From Candidatus Poribacteria bacterium (GTDB taxonomy: Bacteria > Poribacteria > WGA-4E > WGA-3G): a DNA stretch of 5,820 nucleotides. The position numbers were made by a program, and so were the translations under genes. The notes beneath the pieces were generated by a model. It ran no database searches. It was not told where the DNA came from and worked only from the letters and a program-made list of their open reading frames with translations. Below are positions 4,768-5,820 of the stretch, piece by piece. Numbering within the stretch: the first letter of the stretch is position 1; every line of letters starts with the position of its first letter. The stretch spans positions 1-5,820 of the forward strand of contig VXXH01000602.1 of the NCBI GenBank assembly GCA_009835515.1. Direction: 5' to 3'.

Positions 4768-5820
4768 TTACCAATTCGTATAGGCACCGTCATCGCGTTG
4801 ATAGCCGTGGGGCGGTCCGTATTCTTGCGTTGTGACGTTGGTAAGTGCGTCCTCGTTGAATTCGATGCCGAGTCCAGGGCGTTCAGGCGGTAAGAGGTAC
4901 CCAGATTCAAACGGCACCTGTACAGGGAACACATCCGTTAGTGAAGACATCGGGGCGCGCGGAAGTTCCTGTACACCGAGGAGTGCTGATGACAAAGAGA
5001 GATGCAGACACGCTGCAGCGGATACAGGTCCTAATGGATTGTGCGGTGCTAAGTAGATGTAATGTGTTTCGCACCATCCCGCGATTTTACGCGCCTCCGT
5101 TAAGCCGCCAGCGATGCAGAGATCGACGCGGCAATAATCCATGAGATCTTCTTCTATGACTTCTCGGAATGTCCACTTGCTGTCAAATTGCTCGCCGACT
5201 GCAATTGGCACCGAGGTCTGCTGCCGAAGCCGTCTGAGACTCGCTGGGTTTTCTGCTCGAAGGGGGTCCTCAATGAAAAATGGATCGTACTGTGCGACCT
5301 TGTTACAGAAATCGAGGCTGTCTGCTGGGTCGAGGCGGGTATGCACGTCAATCAGTATTTCGAGATCATCGCCGAATGCGTGCCGGACGGCTTGCACCTG
5401 CTTAATACAGTTTCGGATCGCGCGTCTGGGTTCAAACGTCCCCCCACTGTCAGAATGATCAACCACGCTCCATGGGACGAACTTCCAACCGGCTTCGTAA
5501 TTTTGTCGGCAGCTCTCGATGAGTGCATCAATTGATCCACCGCCGTTGTGTGGGTAGCAGACGACTTTGTCTCGCGTGCGTCCGCCCAAGAGTTCGTAGA
5601 CGGGGACGTTCAGTGCTTTGCCTTTGATGTCCCAGAGTGCGATATCTACGGCACTTACCGCTGCGGATTGGACGACACCACCGGGGAAGAAGCCACCACG
5701 AAACATCACTTGCCATAGGTGTTCAATCCGAAACGGATCTGCGCCGATAAGGAACGGCTCAAATGAGCGGATGACTTCGGCTAAGGCGAGCGCGCGGCGG
5801 CGTAATCCGCCCTCTCCGAC
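4768..5820 (-). CDS. Enolase-superfamily acid-sugar dehydratase, mandelate racemase/galactonate dehydratase type (5' end outside window)
   Basis: The frame is open from the window edge to TAA at 4768-4770, giving 350 visible C-terminal residues; the GTG/ATG pair at 5704-5709 is internal, because the 37 codons before it read as normal family sequence (GEGG, FEPFLIGADPFRIEHLWQ). Family members are cytosolic Mg-dependent enzymes that abstract the proton next to a sugar-acid carboxylate, then dehydrate it to a 2-keto-3-deoxy acid. Counting visible residues, the metal ligands are Asp158 (IDVHTR), Glu184 (FFIEDP) and Glu210 (AVGEQF), with His160 and His260 (LAPHNPLGPV) as catalytic acid/base candidates. 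The spacings 26, 26 and 50, and Glu285 75 residues after Glu210, match those I recall for D-galactonate dehydratase DgoD. Mannonate dehydratases share the D-x-H, E, E, H pattern, so the substrate is open. The barrel has no KxK motif of mandelate racemase itself. The neighbouring genes give no pathway clue. Confidence 0.88.
   Translation of the reverse strand, partial: VGEGGLRRRALALAEVIRSFEPFLIGADPFRIEHLWQVMFRGGFFPGGVVQSAAVSAVDIALWDIKGKALNVPVYELLGGRTRDKVVCYPHNGGGSIDALIESCRQNYEAGWKFVPWSVVDHSDSGGTFEPRRAIRNCIKQVQAVRHAFGDDLEILIDVHTRLDPADSLDFCNKVAQYDPFFIEDPLRAENPASLRRLRQQTSVPIAVGEQFDSKWTFREVIEEDLMDYCRVDLCIAGGLTEARKIAGWCETHYIYLAPHNPLGPVSAAACLHLSLSSALLGVQELPRAPMSSLTDVFPVQVPFESGYLLPPERPGLGIEFNEDALTNVTTQEYGPPHGYQRDDGAYTNW

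Noticed and set aside
4719..5540. Several open frames on both strands inside the dehydratase and other genes
   Set aside because: Shadows of strongly conserved coding sequence; none has a ribosome-binding site together with a recognisable product.
1..5820. A new defence, mobile or secretion system
   Set aside because: All coding sequence is accounted for by known metabolic, translation and envelope families; no transposase, integrase, toxin pair, repeat array or unexplained gene of good size remains.

Overview
The window reads as part of a bacterial chromosome of roughly balanced base composition. Every supportable gene lies on the minus strand, so transcription runs from position 5820 towards 1. 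The organism looks diderm: a lipoprotein with a clean lipobox and a LolA/LolB-like body is encoded next to the MEP-pathway kinase IspE. The phylum cannot be fixed from sequence alone. An acid-sugar dehydratase of the enolase superfamily beside housekeeping genes would suit an uncultured environmental lineage such as Candidatus Poribacteria, but that is a guess.

Layout in transcription order: (1) 5820-4768, the 3' part of a mandelate racemase/galactonate dehydratase-type enzyme whose start lies beyond the window. (2) A 141-base gap with a perfect 10-bp inverted repeat and a strong Shine-Dalgarno. (3) 4626-3436, argD-like acetylornithine aminotransferase. (4) 3434-2544, a LolB/DUF4292-like lipoprotein starting one base after the argD stop. 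(5) 2531-1650, ispE with a GTG start 12 bases after the lipoprotein stop. (6) 1649-1578, tRNA-Gln(UUG), whose first base directly follows the ispE stop codon. (7) 1524-823, ribosomal protein L25/CTC (rplY) with a long charged tail. (8) About 755 to 1, the N-terminal part of a zinc-dependent N-acetylmuramoyl-L-alanine amidase that runs off the window. Plus-strand reading frames across 1-822 and elsewhere are shadows of these genes.

Genes 3 to 8 are tightly packed with no convincing terminator between them and are probably partly co-transcribed. The order lolB - ispE - tRNA-Gln - rplY recalls the lolB - ispE - tRNA-Gln - prs - rplY - pth order I remember from Pseudomonas, here without prs and with an amidase where pth would be. 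This supports the LolB-like call. The cluster joins envelope biogenesis (lipoprotein, amidase), isoprenoid precursor synthesis (IspE), translation (tRNA-Gln, L25) and arginine synthesis (ArgD).

I found no CRISPR array, insertion sequence, phage gene, toxin-antitoxin pair or evident new defence system. The points most worth a second look are the compressed ispE/tRNA junction, the A1-U72 pair of the tRNA-Gln, the conserved gene order, and the unresolved start of the amidase.
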